Source: Actinomycetota bacterium
GTDB lineage: Bacteria > Actinomycetota > Acidimicrobiia > IMCC26256 > JACDBD01
DNA length: 13,401 nt
Assembly: GCA_013695115.1 (NCBI GenBank)
Contig: JACDBD010000175.1
Span: forward strand, 1 to 13,401
Direction: 5' to 3'
The notes beneath the pieces are model-generated. The model was not told the origin of the DNA, did not search any database, and was given only the letters and a program-made list of their open reading frames with translations. This document shows positions 1-6,975 of this stretch, piece by piece. Every line of letters begins with the position of its first letter. Position 1 is the first letter of the stretch. Both the position numbers and the translations under genes were made by a program.

Positions 1-161
1 CCGCCAAAGAGGTGTTCGTATCGAACAACCCCCAGGCGGGGATGCAGGCGTTCATGGCCGGTAAGGTGAAGGTGCAGGGCGACATGGCCAAGCTCATGGC
101 GTCGCAGCAGCAGGGCGGGAACCCCAAACTGCAAGAAGCGATCCAGGCCGCGACGGAGTAG
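1..161 (+). CDS. SCP2 sterol-binding domain protein, C-terminal part only
   Basis: Partial gene entering from the left edge; the frame begins at base 3 and ends at the TAG at 159-161, giving about 52 residues. The visible part contains NNPQAGMQAFMAGKVKVQGD followed by MAKLMA, which matches the C-terminal strand and helix of SCP2 (sterol carrier protein 2) domains, where a 'GK(V/L)KV.GD...' strand precedes the last helix. SCP2 proteins bind sterols, fatty acids or acyl-CoA in a hydrophobic tunnel in the cytoplasm. The tail ends in a short Gln/Ala-rich stretch. The next gene starts 8 bp downstream on the same strand, so the two are probably co-transcribed. Whether the complete protein is a stand-alone SCP2 or a fusion cannot be seen here. 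Confidence 0.8.
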   Translation, partial: AKEVFVSNNPQAGMQAFMAGKVKVQGDMAKLMASQQQGGNPKLQEAIQAATE

Positions 162-169
162 CACCGCGC

Positions 170-976
170 ATGCCCCTCTTCATGGACCGCCACGACATCG
201 CGGACGCCACCGCGGAGGAGGTCGCGCTCGCCCACGCCCAGGACGTCGAGATCCAGGAGCGCTACGGCGTGCGCTACGTCACGTACTGGCACGATCCCGA
301 GGAGGGATTCGTCTTCTGCCTCGCCGAGGGCCCCGGCCAGGATGCCATCGAGGCGGTCCACCGCGACGCCCACGGCATGGTCGCCAACAAGGTCATCGAG
401 GTCGACTCCGGGATGGTGCGCCACTTCCTGGGCCGGATCGCTGAGCCAACCGTTGGGGAGCCGTGGGTCGAGACCGCGTTCCGGGCGGTGCTCTTCACCG
501 ACATCGAGGGATCGACGAACCTCACCCAGCGGCTCGGCGACGCGAAGGCGATGGCGGTCCTCCGCACCCACGACGAGATCGTTCGCGGGCTGCTCAGCCA
601 CTACAGCGGTACGGAGGTCAAGCACACCGGCGACGGCATCATGGCCTCGTTCACCTCGGTTGCGCGTGCGCTCGAGGCCGCCATCGCGATCCAGCGCCGG
701 ATGGACGAACACAGCCGTGACGCCGAAGTCCCCTTCCGGATCCGTATCGGCGTGAGCGCGGGAGAGCCCGTCACCGAGAACGACGACCTGTTCGGTACCG
801 TCGTCAACCTGGCCGCCCGCCTGTGCGCGTCCGCTGAGGCCGGTGGGATCTGCGCGTCGAGCGCGGTGCGCGAGCTCGCGTCGGGAAAGGGCTTCGCACT
901 CGACGATCTCGGCTCAGTCGAGCTCAAGGGCTTCGACGAGCCGGTCCGGATCTTCGGCGTGCGCTGGAGCGAGTGA
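170..976 (+). CDS. DUF4242 (SCO4226-like nickel-binding) - class III adenylate/guanylate cyclase fusion
   Basis: 268-residue cytoplasmic protein with no membrane segment. Residues 1-79 (MPLFMDRHDI onward) look like the DUF4242 family, named after the Ni-binding Streptomyces protein SCO4226. His8, His22, His64 and His68 are the candidate metal ligands. After a linker, residues 104-265 form a class III cyclase homology domain with a full catalytic set: metal Asp111 (FTDIEGST) and Asp155, base-selecting Lys151 (VKHTGDG) and Asp206, transition-state Asn213 and Arg217 (DLFGTVVNLAAR). It should be an active cyclase; Lys/Asp favours ATP, giving cAMP. The start at 170 is chosen because MPLFMD is the usual DUF4242 N-terminus. 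GGAG at 155-158 lies 11 nt upstream; ATG 182 is the alternative. It follows the SCP2 gene closely and converges on another cyclase gene. Metal control of the cyclase is inference. Confidence 0.88.
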   Translation: MPLFMDRHDIADATAEEVALAHAQDVEIQERYGVRYVTYWHDPEEGFVFCLAEGPGQDAIEAVHRDAHGMVANKVIEVDSGMVRHFLGRIAEPTVGEPWVETAFRAVLFTDIEGSTNLTQRLGDAKAMAVLRTHDEIVRGLLSHYSGTEVKHTGDGIMASFTSVARALEAAIAIQRRMDEHSRDAEVPFRIRIGVSAGEPVTENDDLFGTVVNLAARLCASAEAGGICASSAVRELASGKGFALDDLGSVELKGFDEPVRIFGVRWSE

Positions 977-1000
977 CGAATCCGCCTGCTCAGCGCTCCA
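965..1000. terminator. Candidate bidirectional terminator hairpin between convergent cyclase genes
   Basis: TGGAGCG (965-971) pairs perfectly with CGCTCCA (994-1000) around a 22-nt loop that contains both convergent stop codons (974-976 plus, 990-992 minus). There is no T-tract on either side. It is the only stem-loop I see in the 13-bp junction and could end both transcripts. Confidence 0.35.
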
Positions 1001-2318
1001 CCGCGTAGAGCTGCCACTCGCCGGGGACGCCCTTGAGCTGGTGAGCTCCGCGGTCGGCGAACTCGAGTCCGGACCCGGCGACGAGGTCGACAACCGTGCG
1101 CGAGACGAGCACGTCGCCAGCGCCGGCGAGCGCGGCGACGCGTGCGCCGAGGTGGACGGCGATGCCACCAACGTCGTCGCCCCGTAACTCGACCTCGCCG
1201 GTGTGGACACCGGCGCGTGATTCGAGCCCGAGCGCGCGAAGCGCGTCGCGAATCGACCGCGCGCACCGCACCGCTCGAGCGGGCCCGTCAAACGTCGCCA
1301 GGACCCCGTCACCAGTCGACTTCACGAGGCGACCGCGGAACTCATCGACCTCCTGACCCACCACGCGGTCGTGCTCATCGAGCAACTCACGCCAACGCCG
1401 GTCGCCGAGCCGTGAGGCCAGGGCCGTCGATCCGACCAGGTCGGTGAACACGACCGTCGCGAGGACGCGATCCGGCTCGGAGGGCTCGCGCCTGCCGGTC
1501 ACGAACTCGCGGATCTCGGCGAGCACCACGTCGGCATCCCCGACCCACGGCTCGTGGTCGGCGCCGGGGAGCTCGACGAGCCGAGCCCCGGGGATCTCGG
1601 CGGCCGCGTACCGGCTGTACCCGACATTGACCCAGAGTTCGTCGACGCGATGGATCGCCAGCGTGGGGACGGAGATCGTCGACAGGATCGGCCCCACGTC
1701 GAGTCGGCGGTTCTGCCGCATGAGCGCCTTGGCCCGGTCGGGGCTTGCGCACAGTCGCCAGTAGCGCGCGTACCACCGCCGCATACGCTCGTCGCCGGCG
1801 AGGCTGGGATTGATCAGCTCCAACCCAGCCCCCGTTCCCCACGCCTCGTCGACGCCGGCCTCGAAGGCGTCGAAAACCTCCGGAGCCCAGGCCCACGGGA
1901 ACTGCTCCTCCAGCACCGGGAGTAACGGGCTGAACATCACGAGCGCCAAGACCCGCTCGGGATACAGCGCGGCGAACGTCGCGCACGTCGAGCCCCCTTC
2001 GGAGGATCCGAACAGCACGGTCGACTGGCTCCCGGCGGCGTCGAGCACGGCAGCGAGATCGTCGGTGCGATGCTCGACCGTGATCGTGTCGTCCCAGGCG
2101 TCGGACGTACCGACCCCCCGCCGGTCGAACACGATCAGCCGGCTGAACGCAGCGAGGCCCCTCAGGAAGTGGCCCGCCGCCGGGTTCTCCCAGAAGACGT
2201 CGATGTTCGACAGGAAGCTCGGGGCGTACACGAGATCCGGAGGACCCTCGCCCACGACCTGGTACCCGATGCGAGCGTCGCCGCTCTTGGCGTACCGGGT
2301 CTCGGGGACATCGATCAC
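990..2318 (-). CDS. Alpha/beta-hydrolase - class III nucleotidyl cyclase fusion (second paralogue)
   Basis: 442 residues. Residues 1-275 form an alpha/beta-hydrolase fold with nucleophile Ser106 in GSSEGG, likely acid Asp226 and His255 (GADHEPW). Residues 284-440 form a class III cyclase domain with metal Asp293 (FTDLVGST) and Asp337, Lys333 (VKSTGDG), Asp382 and Arg393. The usual transition-state Asn is His389 (IAVHLGAR). The domain order is like the hydrolase-cyclase Rv1900c of M. tuberculosis. No signal peptide or membrane segment, so it is probably cytoplasmic, making cyclic nucleotide under the influence of a hydrolase or ligand-binding module. The longest frame opens at GTG 2342, but GTG 2318 is preferred: it overlaps the stop of the preceding paralogue as GTGA and aligns exactly with that protein's MIDVPETRYA start. 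Last gene of the operon. The hydrolase substrate is unknown. Confidence 0.9.
   Translation of the reverse strand: MIDVPETRYAKSGDARIGYQVVGEGPPDLVYAPSFLSNIDVFWENPAAGHFLRGLAAFSRLIVFDRRGVGTSDAWDDTITVEHRTDDLAAVLDAAGSQSTVLFGSSEGGSTCATFAALYPERVLALVMFSPLLPVLEEQFPWAWAPEVFDAFEAGVDEAWGTGAGLELINPSLAGDERMRRWYARYWRLCASPDRAKALMRQNRRLDVGPILSTISVPTLAIHRVDELWVNVGYSRYAAAEIPGARLVELPGADHEPWVGDADVVLAEIREFVTGRREPSEPDRVLATVVFTDLVGSTALASRLGDRRWRELLDEHDRVVGQEVDEFRGRLVKSTGDGVLATFDGPARAVRCARSIRDALRALGLESRAGVHTGEVELRGDDVGGIAVHLGARVAALAGAGDVLVSRTVVDLVAGSGLEFADRGAHQLKGVPGEWQLYAVER
1013..1103. repeat. Near-identical direct repeat, copy 1 (3' end of second hydrolase-cyclase gene)
   Basis: This 91-bp segment matches 2338-2428 without gaps and with only three mismatches by eye, while the sequence just beyond it (from 1104) diverges strongly from its counterpart. 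It encodes the region from SRTVVDLVAGSG to near the C-terminus. Synonymous sites are conserved too, so the match goes beyond protein constraint and suggests recent exchange between the tandem paralogues. Confidence 0.85.
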
Positions 2319-3649
2319 GGATTCACCGCGTACAACCGCCACTCGCCGGGGACGCCCTTGAGCTCGTGAGCTCCGCGGTCGGCGAACTCGAGTCCGGACC
2401 CGGCGACGAGATCGACCACCGTGCGCGACACCAGCACCTCGTCCGGTTCAGCCTGGTCCACCACCCTGGCCGCCAGGTGCACCGCGATCCCGGCGACATC
2501 GTTGCCGCCGAGCTCCACCTCACCCGTATGGAGACCGGCGCGGACCTGTAGGCCGAGCCCGCGCAACGACTGGTGGATCGCGCCCGCGCAGCGGATCGCC
2601 CGGGCGGGACCATCGAAGGTCGCAAGCGCGCCGTCTCCAGTCGATTTGACGTAGGTCCCCCGCGCCCGTTCGACCTGCTGACGGACCACGGAGTCGTGGC
2701 GGTCGAGTAGCTCCTTCCATCGGCGGTCACCGAGCTCGGATGCCCTGCCGGTCGAGTCGACGATGTCGGTGAAGAGGACTGTCGCGAGGACACGGTCGGG
2801 CTCAGGCGATTCGCGCACGCCGGTGACGAATTCGCTGATCTCGGCAAGCACCGCCTCGGCGTCACCGAGCCAGGGCTCGTGGTCGGCACCGGGCAGCTCC
2901 ACGAGCCTCGCCCCCGGGATCTTGGCGGCCGCGTAGCGGCCGAACTCGACTGTCATCCACGTCTCGTCCGTGCGGTGGAGGACGAGCGCCGGAACCGAGA
3001 TCGAACCGAGGACGGGGCGGATGTCGATCTGCTGGTTGAGCCGGAACATGGCCTTCGCCCGGGCGGGACTCGCCGACAGCCGCCAGTACCGCGCGTACCA
3101 TCGCCGCTCGCGCTCGTCGTCACCGACACTCGGGTTCATCAAACCCAGCGCCTCACCCGTCGCCCAGTTGGTATCGATGTTCGCATCGATGGCGTCGAAG
3201 ATCTCGCGCGTCCACGCCCACGGGCACTCGTCGTCCCGGATCGACACCACCGCCGAGCTGTACAGGACGAGCGCGCGGGTACGGTCGGGGTACGTTGCCG
3301 CGAAGGTCGCGCACGTCGCACCGCCTTCGGAGGAGCCGAACAGCACCGTGTCGTCCGACCCGACGGCATCGAGGACGGCCCGCAAGTCGTCCAGGCGGTG
3401 CTCCAGCGTCGCCGGGCCCTCGGTCGAGTCCGACGCGCCGGAGCCGCGCTTGTCGAAGAGGATCAGCCGGCCGAGCGATGCAAGACGTCTGAAGAATCGG
3501 GCGATCGTTGGGTTCTCCCACGCCACCTCGATGTTCGAGACCACGCTCATCGCGTAGACGAGGTCTCGGGGCCCGTCGCCGACGGTCTGATAGGCGATCT
3601 TGGCGCCACCGGTGCTCGTGGCGTACCGGGTCTCGGGGACGTCGATCAT
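2315..3649 (-). CDS. Alpha/beta-hydrolase - class III nucleotidyl cyclase fusion (first paralogue)
   Basis: 444 residues. Residues 1-277 are an alpha/beta hydrolase: Ser107 in GSSEGG, Asp228 in HRTDE, His257 in GADHEPW, plus FDKRGSGASD typical of the family. Residues 286-442 are a class III cyclase with Asp295 (FTDIVDST), Lys335 and Asp339 (VKSTGDG), Asp384 and Arg395. The transition-state Asn position is His391 (IAVHLAAR), as in the downstream paralogue. The frame is open back to 3841 inside the MFS gene, but that extension is a Pro/Arg/Ser-rich shadow. ATG 3649 gives MIDVPETRYA, lies 7 nt after the MFS stop, and aligns with the start of its partner. Its TGA overlaps the GTG of the partner, implying translational coupling. 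Probably makes cAMP; no membrane segment. The role of the hydrolase half (enzyme or sensor) is open. Confidence 0.9.
   Translation of the reverse strand: MIDVPETRYATSTGGAKIAYQTVGDGPRDLVYAMSVVSNIEVAWENPTIARFFRRLASLGRLILFDKRGSGASDSTEGPATLEHRLDDLRAVLDAVGSDDTVLFGSSEGGATCATFAATYPDRTRALVLYSSAVVSIRDDECPWAWTREIFDAIDANIDTNWATGEALGLMNPSVGDDERERRWYARYWRLSASPARAKAMFRLNQQIDIRPVLGSISVPALVLHRTDETWMTVEFGRYAAAKIPGARLVELPGADHEPWLGDAEAVLAEISEFVTGVRESPEPDRVLATVLFTDIVDSTGRASELGDRRWKELLDRHDSVVRQQVERARGTYVKSTGDGALATFDGPARAIRCAGAIHQSLRGLGLQVRAGLHTGEVELGGNDVAGIAVHLAARVVDQAEPDEVLVSRTVVDLVAGSGLEFADRGAHELKGVPGEWRLYAVNP
2338..2428. repeat. Near-identical direct repeat, copy 2 (3' end of first hydrolase-cyclase gene)
   Basis: Partner of 1013-1103 at a constant offset of 1325 bp, with three mismatches in 91 bp by eye. 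A second short match joins the 5' ends of the two genes: 2289-2318 and 3620-3649 differ at only about two positions over 30 bp. Confidence 0.85.
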
Positions 3650-3656
3650 GGTGCGC

Positions 3657-5153
3657 TCATGCTCGCGCCGTGGCGCCCCCGGTGTCGCGGCCGAGGTTGA
3701 GGGCGGCGAACAGCCCGATGGCGGAAAGGGCGGCGCCGAAGAGGAAGGCGGCCGAGAAGGCGCCCGCGCCGGGATGCCCCGAGGTCGTCGCTGCGGTGGT
3801 GAGCACCGCCGACATGGTGGCGATGCCCATCGCTGATCCAATCGACGCGCCCATGTTGAGCGCGCCGCTGGCCGCCGACAGGTCAGCCTCGGCCGCCTCG
3901 TTGGTGACGGTCGCGGCCGACGGCGGTGCGACCAGCCCGAGCCCGAAGCCGGAGAGCACCAGCCCCGGGAGGATGTAGAGGTACGGCGACCCGTCGGTGG
4001 TCACGGCCAGGGCGATCATCGATGCGACGATCAGCAGCATGCCGATGGTCGCCATCCGCCGGCCGCCGTAGCGGGCGGCCATGTAGCCGCCGATCGGTCC
4101 CATGATCCCCAGCGACGCCGCTCGCGGCGAGATGGCCAGCGCGACCTGATCGGTGCGGTACCCGAACAACTGGGTGTCGTGAAGCATGACCGAGGTGATG
4201 AAGAACCCGCCCATGTAGGCGAAGTTGGCGGCGAAGTTGGCCCCGACCGCGGCCGCGAACCGGCGGCGCCGCAAGTAGTTCACCGGCAGCACGGGGGCGG
4301 GCGACCGCAGCTCGACCCGGACGAACACCACCAGGGCGGTCACGGCGATCACCGCGGTGGTGACGAGCGGGAGCGAGGTCCAACCCCAGTCGCCGGCGAT
4401 GCCCCGGTTGAAGACCAACAGCAGCGCGCCGAGCCCGACGATCGAGAGGACCGACCCGGTGAAGTCGAACTGCTCCTCCGTATCGCCCGTCGACTCGTGG
4501 AGCACCACGAGGCCGAGGCCGAGCGCGATCACGCTGAACGGGAACTGGCCGAAGAAGATCCAGCGCCACCCGAACGCCTCGACCACGAACCCGCCGATGA
4601 TGACGCCGAGCAGAGGGGCCACCGCGATCGTGGCCGACCACCAGCCCAGGGCCTTGACGCGGTCTTCGGGTTCGAATTCCACCGCGATCAACGCGAGCGC
4701 GCTCGGGATGACCGCGGCGCTACCGATCGCAGACAGGGCTCGGAACAGGATCAGAAACCCGACGTTGGGGGCGAAGCCGCAGAACAGCGAGGCGGTCGCC
4801 GACACCGCGAAGCCCAGCAACCACATCCGGCGGCGGCCCAGACGATCTCCCGTCTTACCGAAGACCGGGACGAAGATCGACCGGAACAGGAACGGCGCCC
4901 CCACGACCCACGACAGCGACGGGAGCGAGGCGCCGAAGTCGTCGCGTATGACGGGCACCGCGGTTGTCAGCACCGTGATCGTGAGCCCGGTGGCGAACAT
5001 GCCCGACAGGACGGTGACGAGGACCCACCAGCGGTACGACTCGCGCTCGTGCACGTGGCGCAGTCCCGTGGGCGCGCGCCGGATCCACCAGGGCGCCGCC
5101 TCGTAGAGCTCACCCTCGACAAGGAGGGAGGGGCGGTCCCGCGTATCACTCAC
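3657..5153 (-). CDS. MFS transporter, DHA2-type drug/proton antiporter-like (second paralogue)
   Basis: 498-residue integral membrane protein of the major facilitator superfamily. Its length and roughly 14 hydrophobic segments fit the DHA2 (EmrB/QacA) group, which exports drugs, dyes or lipids in exchange for protons. Motif A is GKTGDRLGRRR at 99-109. The helix-5 antiporter-like stretch APLLGVIIGG is at 179-188, followed by FGWRWIFFGQFP, typical of DHA2. A 40-residue hydrophilic N-terminus precedes helix 1 (YRWWVLVTVLSG). The start is GTG 5153, whose first bases overlap the TGA of the upstream MFS gene (GTGA), as in the cyclase pair. It is clearly paralogous to that upstream transporter, sharing YRWWVL and the TITVL helix. 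The cyclase genes follow after 7 nt. The substrate cannot be told from sequence. Confidence 0.9.
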   Translation of the reverse strand: MSDTRDRPSLLVEGELYEAAPWWIRRAPTGLRHVHERESYRWWVLVTVLSGMFATGLTITVLTTAVPVIRDDFGASLPSLSWVVGAPFLFRSIFVPVFGKTGDRLGRRRMWLLGFAVSATASLFCGFAPNVGFLILFRALSAIGSAAVIPSALALIAVEFEPEDRVKALGWWSATIAVAPLLGVIIGGFVVEAFGWRWIFFGQFPFSVIALGLGLVVLHESTGDTEEQFDFTGSVLSIVGLGALLLVFNRGIAGDWGWTSLPLVTTAVIAVTALVVFVRVELRSPAPVLPVNYLRRRRFAAAVGANFAANFAYMGGFFITSVMLHDTQLFGYRTDQVALAISPRAASLGIMGPIGGYMAARYGGRRMATIGMLLIVASMIALAVTTDGSPYLYILPGLVLSGFGLGLVAPPSAATVTNEAAEADLSAASGALNMGASIGSAMGIATMSAVLTTAATTSGHPGAGAFSAAFLFGAALSAIGLFAALNLGRDTGGATARA

Positions 5154-6688
5154 GCGGCGTGGGCAACCCGCAGCTTGGCGCCGCGCGCGCTCGAGCGGAC
5201 GAACCCGGCCGCCACGACCGCGGGCACCGCCACCGCCAGGCCGATCAGGTAGGCGAGGGCGAACCGTCCGTCACCCCCGCCACCGGCCTGGATCGTCGCC
5301 AGGACCTGCATCCCCGCCACCGCCCCGATGAGCGTCACCATCTGCTGGGCGGCGTTGGCCACGCCCAGGTGCTCGGGCTCCACCGCGTTGGCCGCCGACG
5401 TGATCAGCGAGGGCGACGACGCCCCGAGGCCCAGCCCCGAGAGCAACAGCGCGAGCACGACCAGCGGCACCGACTCCTGGGCGGCCGCGAGCGCGAAACA
5501 CGCCATCGAGACAACGACCAGCACGGTGCCGGTGACCGCGGCTCGTCGCTCCCCGACCCGAACCGTGACATACCCCGAAACCGGGGACGACAGGCTGAAC
5601 GACAACGGGCGGCACAGCATGATGAGCGAGGTCCCCGCCACCGTGTAGCCGAAGCGGTTCTGCATGAGCAGCGGGCTGACGATGAAACCGCCCATGTAGG
5701 CGAACTGCGAGAGGCTCTGGGCCAGCAACGACGCGGTGAAGTTGCGGCGGCGGAAGAAGTCGAGGGGCAGCAGCGGTTCGCGGGCCCGTCGCTCGACCCG
5801 CACGAACACGATCAGGAAGACCGCGCCCAGCGCGAGCAGCCCGCCCGGCACCGGACCGGTCCAGCCCTGGCTGCGCCCGAGCTGGAGGGCCAGGAGCGGG
5901 AGCACCGTCGCGCCCGCCAGCGCGACCGCCCCCCGCACGTCGATCGACACCCGGGGCGTCCGGGGCGTCTCGTGCAGCAGCACCGCCGCCGCGACCAGGG
6001 CGCTGAGCGCGAGGGGCACCTGGGCGACGAACAGCCACCTCCACCCGAACGCGTCGACGATCGGCCCGCCGGCCACCAGCCCGATCACCGGGGCGCCGGC
6101 GCCCACGAGCGCCCACCACCCCATCGCCTTCACCCGATCCTCAGCCGGGAAGGCGTGCATGATGAGCGCCATCGACGCCGGTCCGGTGGCCGCGCCCTCG
6201 AGCGCGCCGATGGTGCGCACGATGATCAGCGACGGGGCGTTCCATGCCAGCGCGGTGAGGCCGGTGAAGACGGTGAAGAGCCCGAAGCCGACCAGGTACA
6301 CCCGGCGGTGGCCGTAGACGTCGCCGACTTTGCCGAGCAGCGGCATGCCCAGCGCGTGGGCGAGGAACGGGCCGGTGACGATCCAGGTCAGGGTGGTGGG
6401 ATCGGCGTGCAGATCGCGGGCGATGGTGGGCAGCGAGACCGCGAGGACGGTGATCGTGAACCCGGCCGCGAACAGGCCGGCCAGGACCGTCCACAGCACC
6501 CACCAGCGGTAGCGGTCGCTCTCCCGCATCCGGCGCCGGAGGCGCTCGCGCAGGAGGAGAGGCCAGGCGACTGCCGGGACCTCCTCGACGCCGGAGTAGT
6601 CAGCGAGGACGGTCGGGGCGTCGCCCCCGGCGGCGTGTGGTGGGGTGGCGCGGCCGGGCGCGGTCCGGCCGGTCGTCGAGGGTCCCAC
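5150..6688 (-). CDS. MFS transporter, DHA2-type drug/proton antiporter-like (first paralogue)
   Basis: 512-residue major facilitator protein with about 14 hydrophobic segments. Motif A is GKVGDVYGHRR (119-129). The motif-C-like stretch is GAGAPVIGLVAGG (196-208), followed by FGWRWLFVAQVP. The hydrophilic N-terminus (about 60 residues) is Pro/Ala-rich, then acidic (VLADYSGVEEV), then basic (RERLRRRMRESDR). The frame is open up to 7150, but the part beyond 6688 is an Arg/Pro-rich shadow of another small frame. GTG 6688 is chosen because AGGAG lies 9 nt upstream and because it leaves an N-terminus similar in length to that of the paralogue. The stop overlaps the next MFS gene by 4 bp. Presumed proton-driven exporter of unknown substrate. 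Two overlapping paralogues could form a pair, but DHA2 proteins normally act alone. Confidence 0.88.
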   Translation of the reverse strand: MGPSTTGRTAPGRATPPHAAGGDAPTVLADYSGVEEVPAVAWPLLLRERLRRRMRESDRYRWWVLWTVLAGLFAAGFTITVLAVSLPTIARDLHADPTTLTWIVTGPFLAHALGMPLLGKVGDVYGHRRVYLVGFGLFTVFTGLTALAWNAPSLIIVRTIGALEGAATGPASMALIMHAFPAEDRVKAMGWWALVGAGAPVIGLVAGGPIVDAFGWRWLFVAQVPLALSALVAAAVLLHETPRTPRVSIDVRGAVALAGATVLPLLALQLGRSQGWTGPVPGGLLALGAVFLIVFVRVERRAREPLLPLDFFRRRNFTASLLAQSLSQFAYMGGFIVSPLLMQNRFGYTVAGTSLIMLCRPLSFSLSSPVSGYVTVRVGERRAAVTGTVLVVVSMACFALAAAQESVPLVVLALLLSGLGLGASSPSLITSAANAVEPEHLGVANAAQQMVTLIGAVAGMQVLATIQAGGGGDGRFALAYLIGLAVAVPAVVAAGFVRSSARGAKLRVAHAA

Positions 6689-6697
6689 TGTGCTCCG

Positions 6698-6702
6698 CTC
6701 CT
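6698..6702 (-). promoter_or_regulatory. Shine-Dalgarno AGGAG that sets the start of the first MFS gene
   Basis: AGGAG (minus strand) lies 9 nt before GTG 6688, within CAGGAGCGGAGCACA. It is the only good ribosome site I see between the end of the small upstream frame and the first transmembrane helix, so it decides the start of this transporter. Confidence 0.6.
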
Positions 6703-6744
6703 GGCGGCGCGGCCGCGGGGGTGCGCCGCGCCGGTCCGGGCAGG

Positions 6745-6975
6745 CTAGTTGGCGGGTCGCTCGATCAGCCCGGGCTTTGTCGCGTCGGTGGCGGCGGTGG
6801 CGGCGAACACCACCGCGCCCACCGGGTCGGCCGAAAGCTCCCACCAGGCCTGGTGGTCGCGGGCGGCGGCCTGGGCGGCGAGGTCGGGGCCCGGCCGGCC
6901 GGCCGGGCGGCCGTAGCCGCTGCCGGGACGGACGAGTCCGGGTCGGTGGGTGCCGCCGTGGGGAGGTCGTCGCAT
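6745..6975 (-). CDS. Predicted 76-aa small protein of unknown function
   Basis: Short frame from ATG 6975 to TAG 6745-6747. About 88 % of its codons end in G or C (some 67 of 76), and almost all do in its second half; this is the codon pattern of the surrounding genes and is not shared by the overlapping Arg/Pro-rich frames. The N-terminal half is Gly/Pro/Arg-rich and probably disordered. The C-terminal half (AARDHQAWWELSADPVGAVV, then an Ala/Thr stretch ending GLIERPAN) looks like a short folded segment. No signal peptide or metal motif. There is no Shine-Dalgarno site before ATG 6975, so the start is uncertain; the frame is open to 7140, but codon use worsens upstream. It lies 56 nt before the first MFS gene and would be the first gene of the operon. 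I do not recognise the family. Confidence 0.5.
   Translation of the reverse strand: MRRPPHGGTHRPGLVRPGSGYGRPAGRPGPDLAAQAAARDHQAWWELSADPVGAVVFAATAATDATKPGLIERPAN

Noticed and set aside
3650..3841. 64-residue extension of the first hydrolase-cyclase
   Set aside because: Lies inside the MFS gene, is Pro/Arg/Ser-rich, and is absent from the paralogue, which starts at the same MIDVPETRYA position.
4179..5252. 357-codon open frame on the plus strand
   Set aside because: Antisense shadow of the second MFS gene, rich in Arg, Asp, Glu and His without any motif.
5159..6748. 529-codon open frame on the plus strand
   Set aside because: Antisense to the MFS gene; the product is an Arg/Gly/Glu/His-rich mixture with no domain, as expected for a mirror frame in high-GC DNA.
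6885..6915. GGCC/CCGG-rich palindromic stretch as a possible repeat element
   Set aside because: Simple high-GC sequence encoding Gly-Arg-Pro-Ala codons of the small frame; no copies seen elsewhere in the window.
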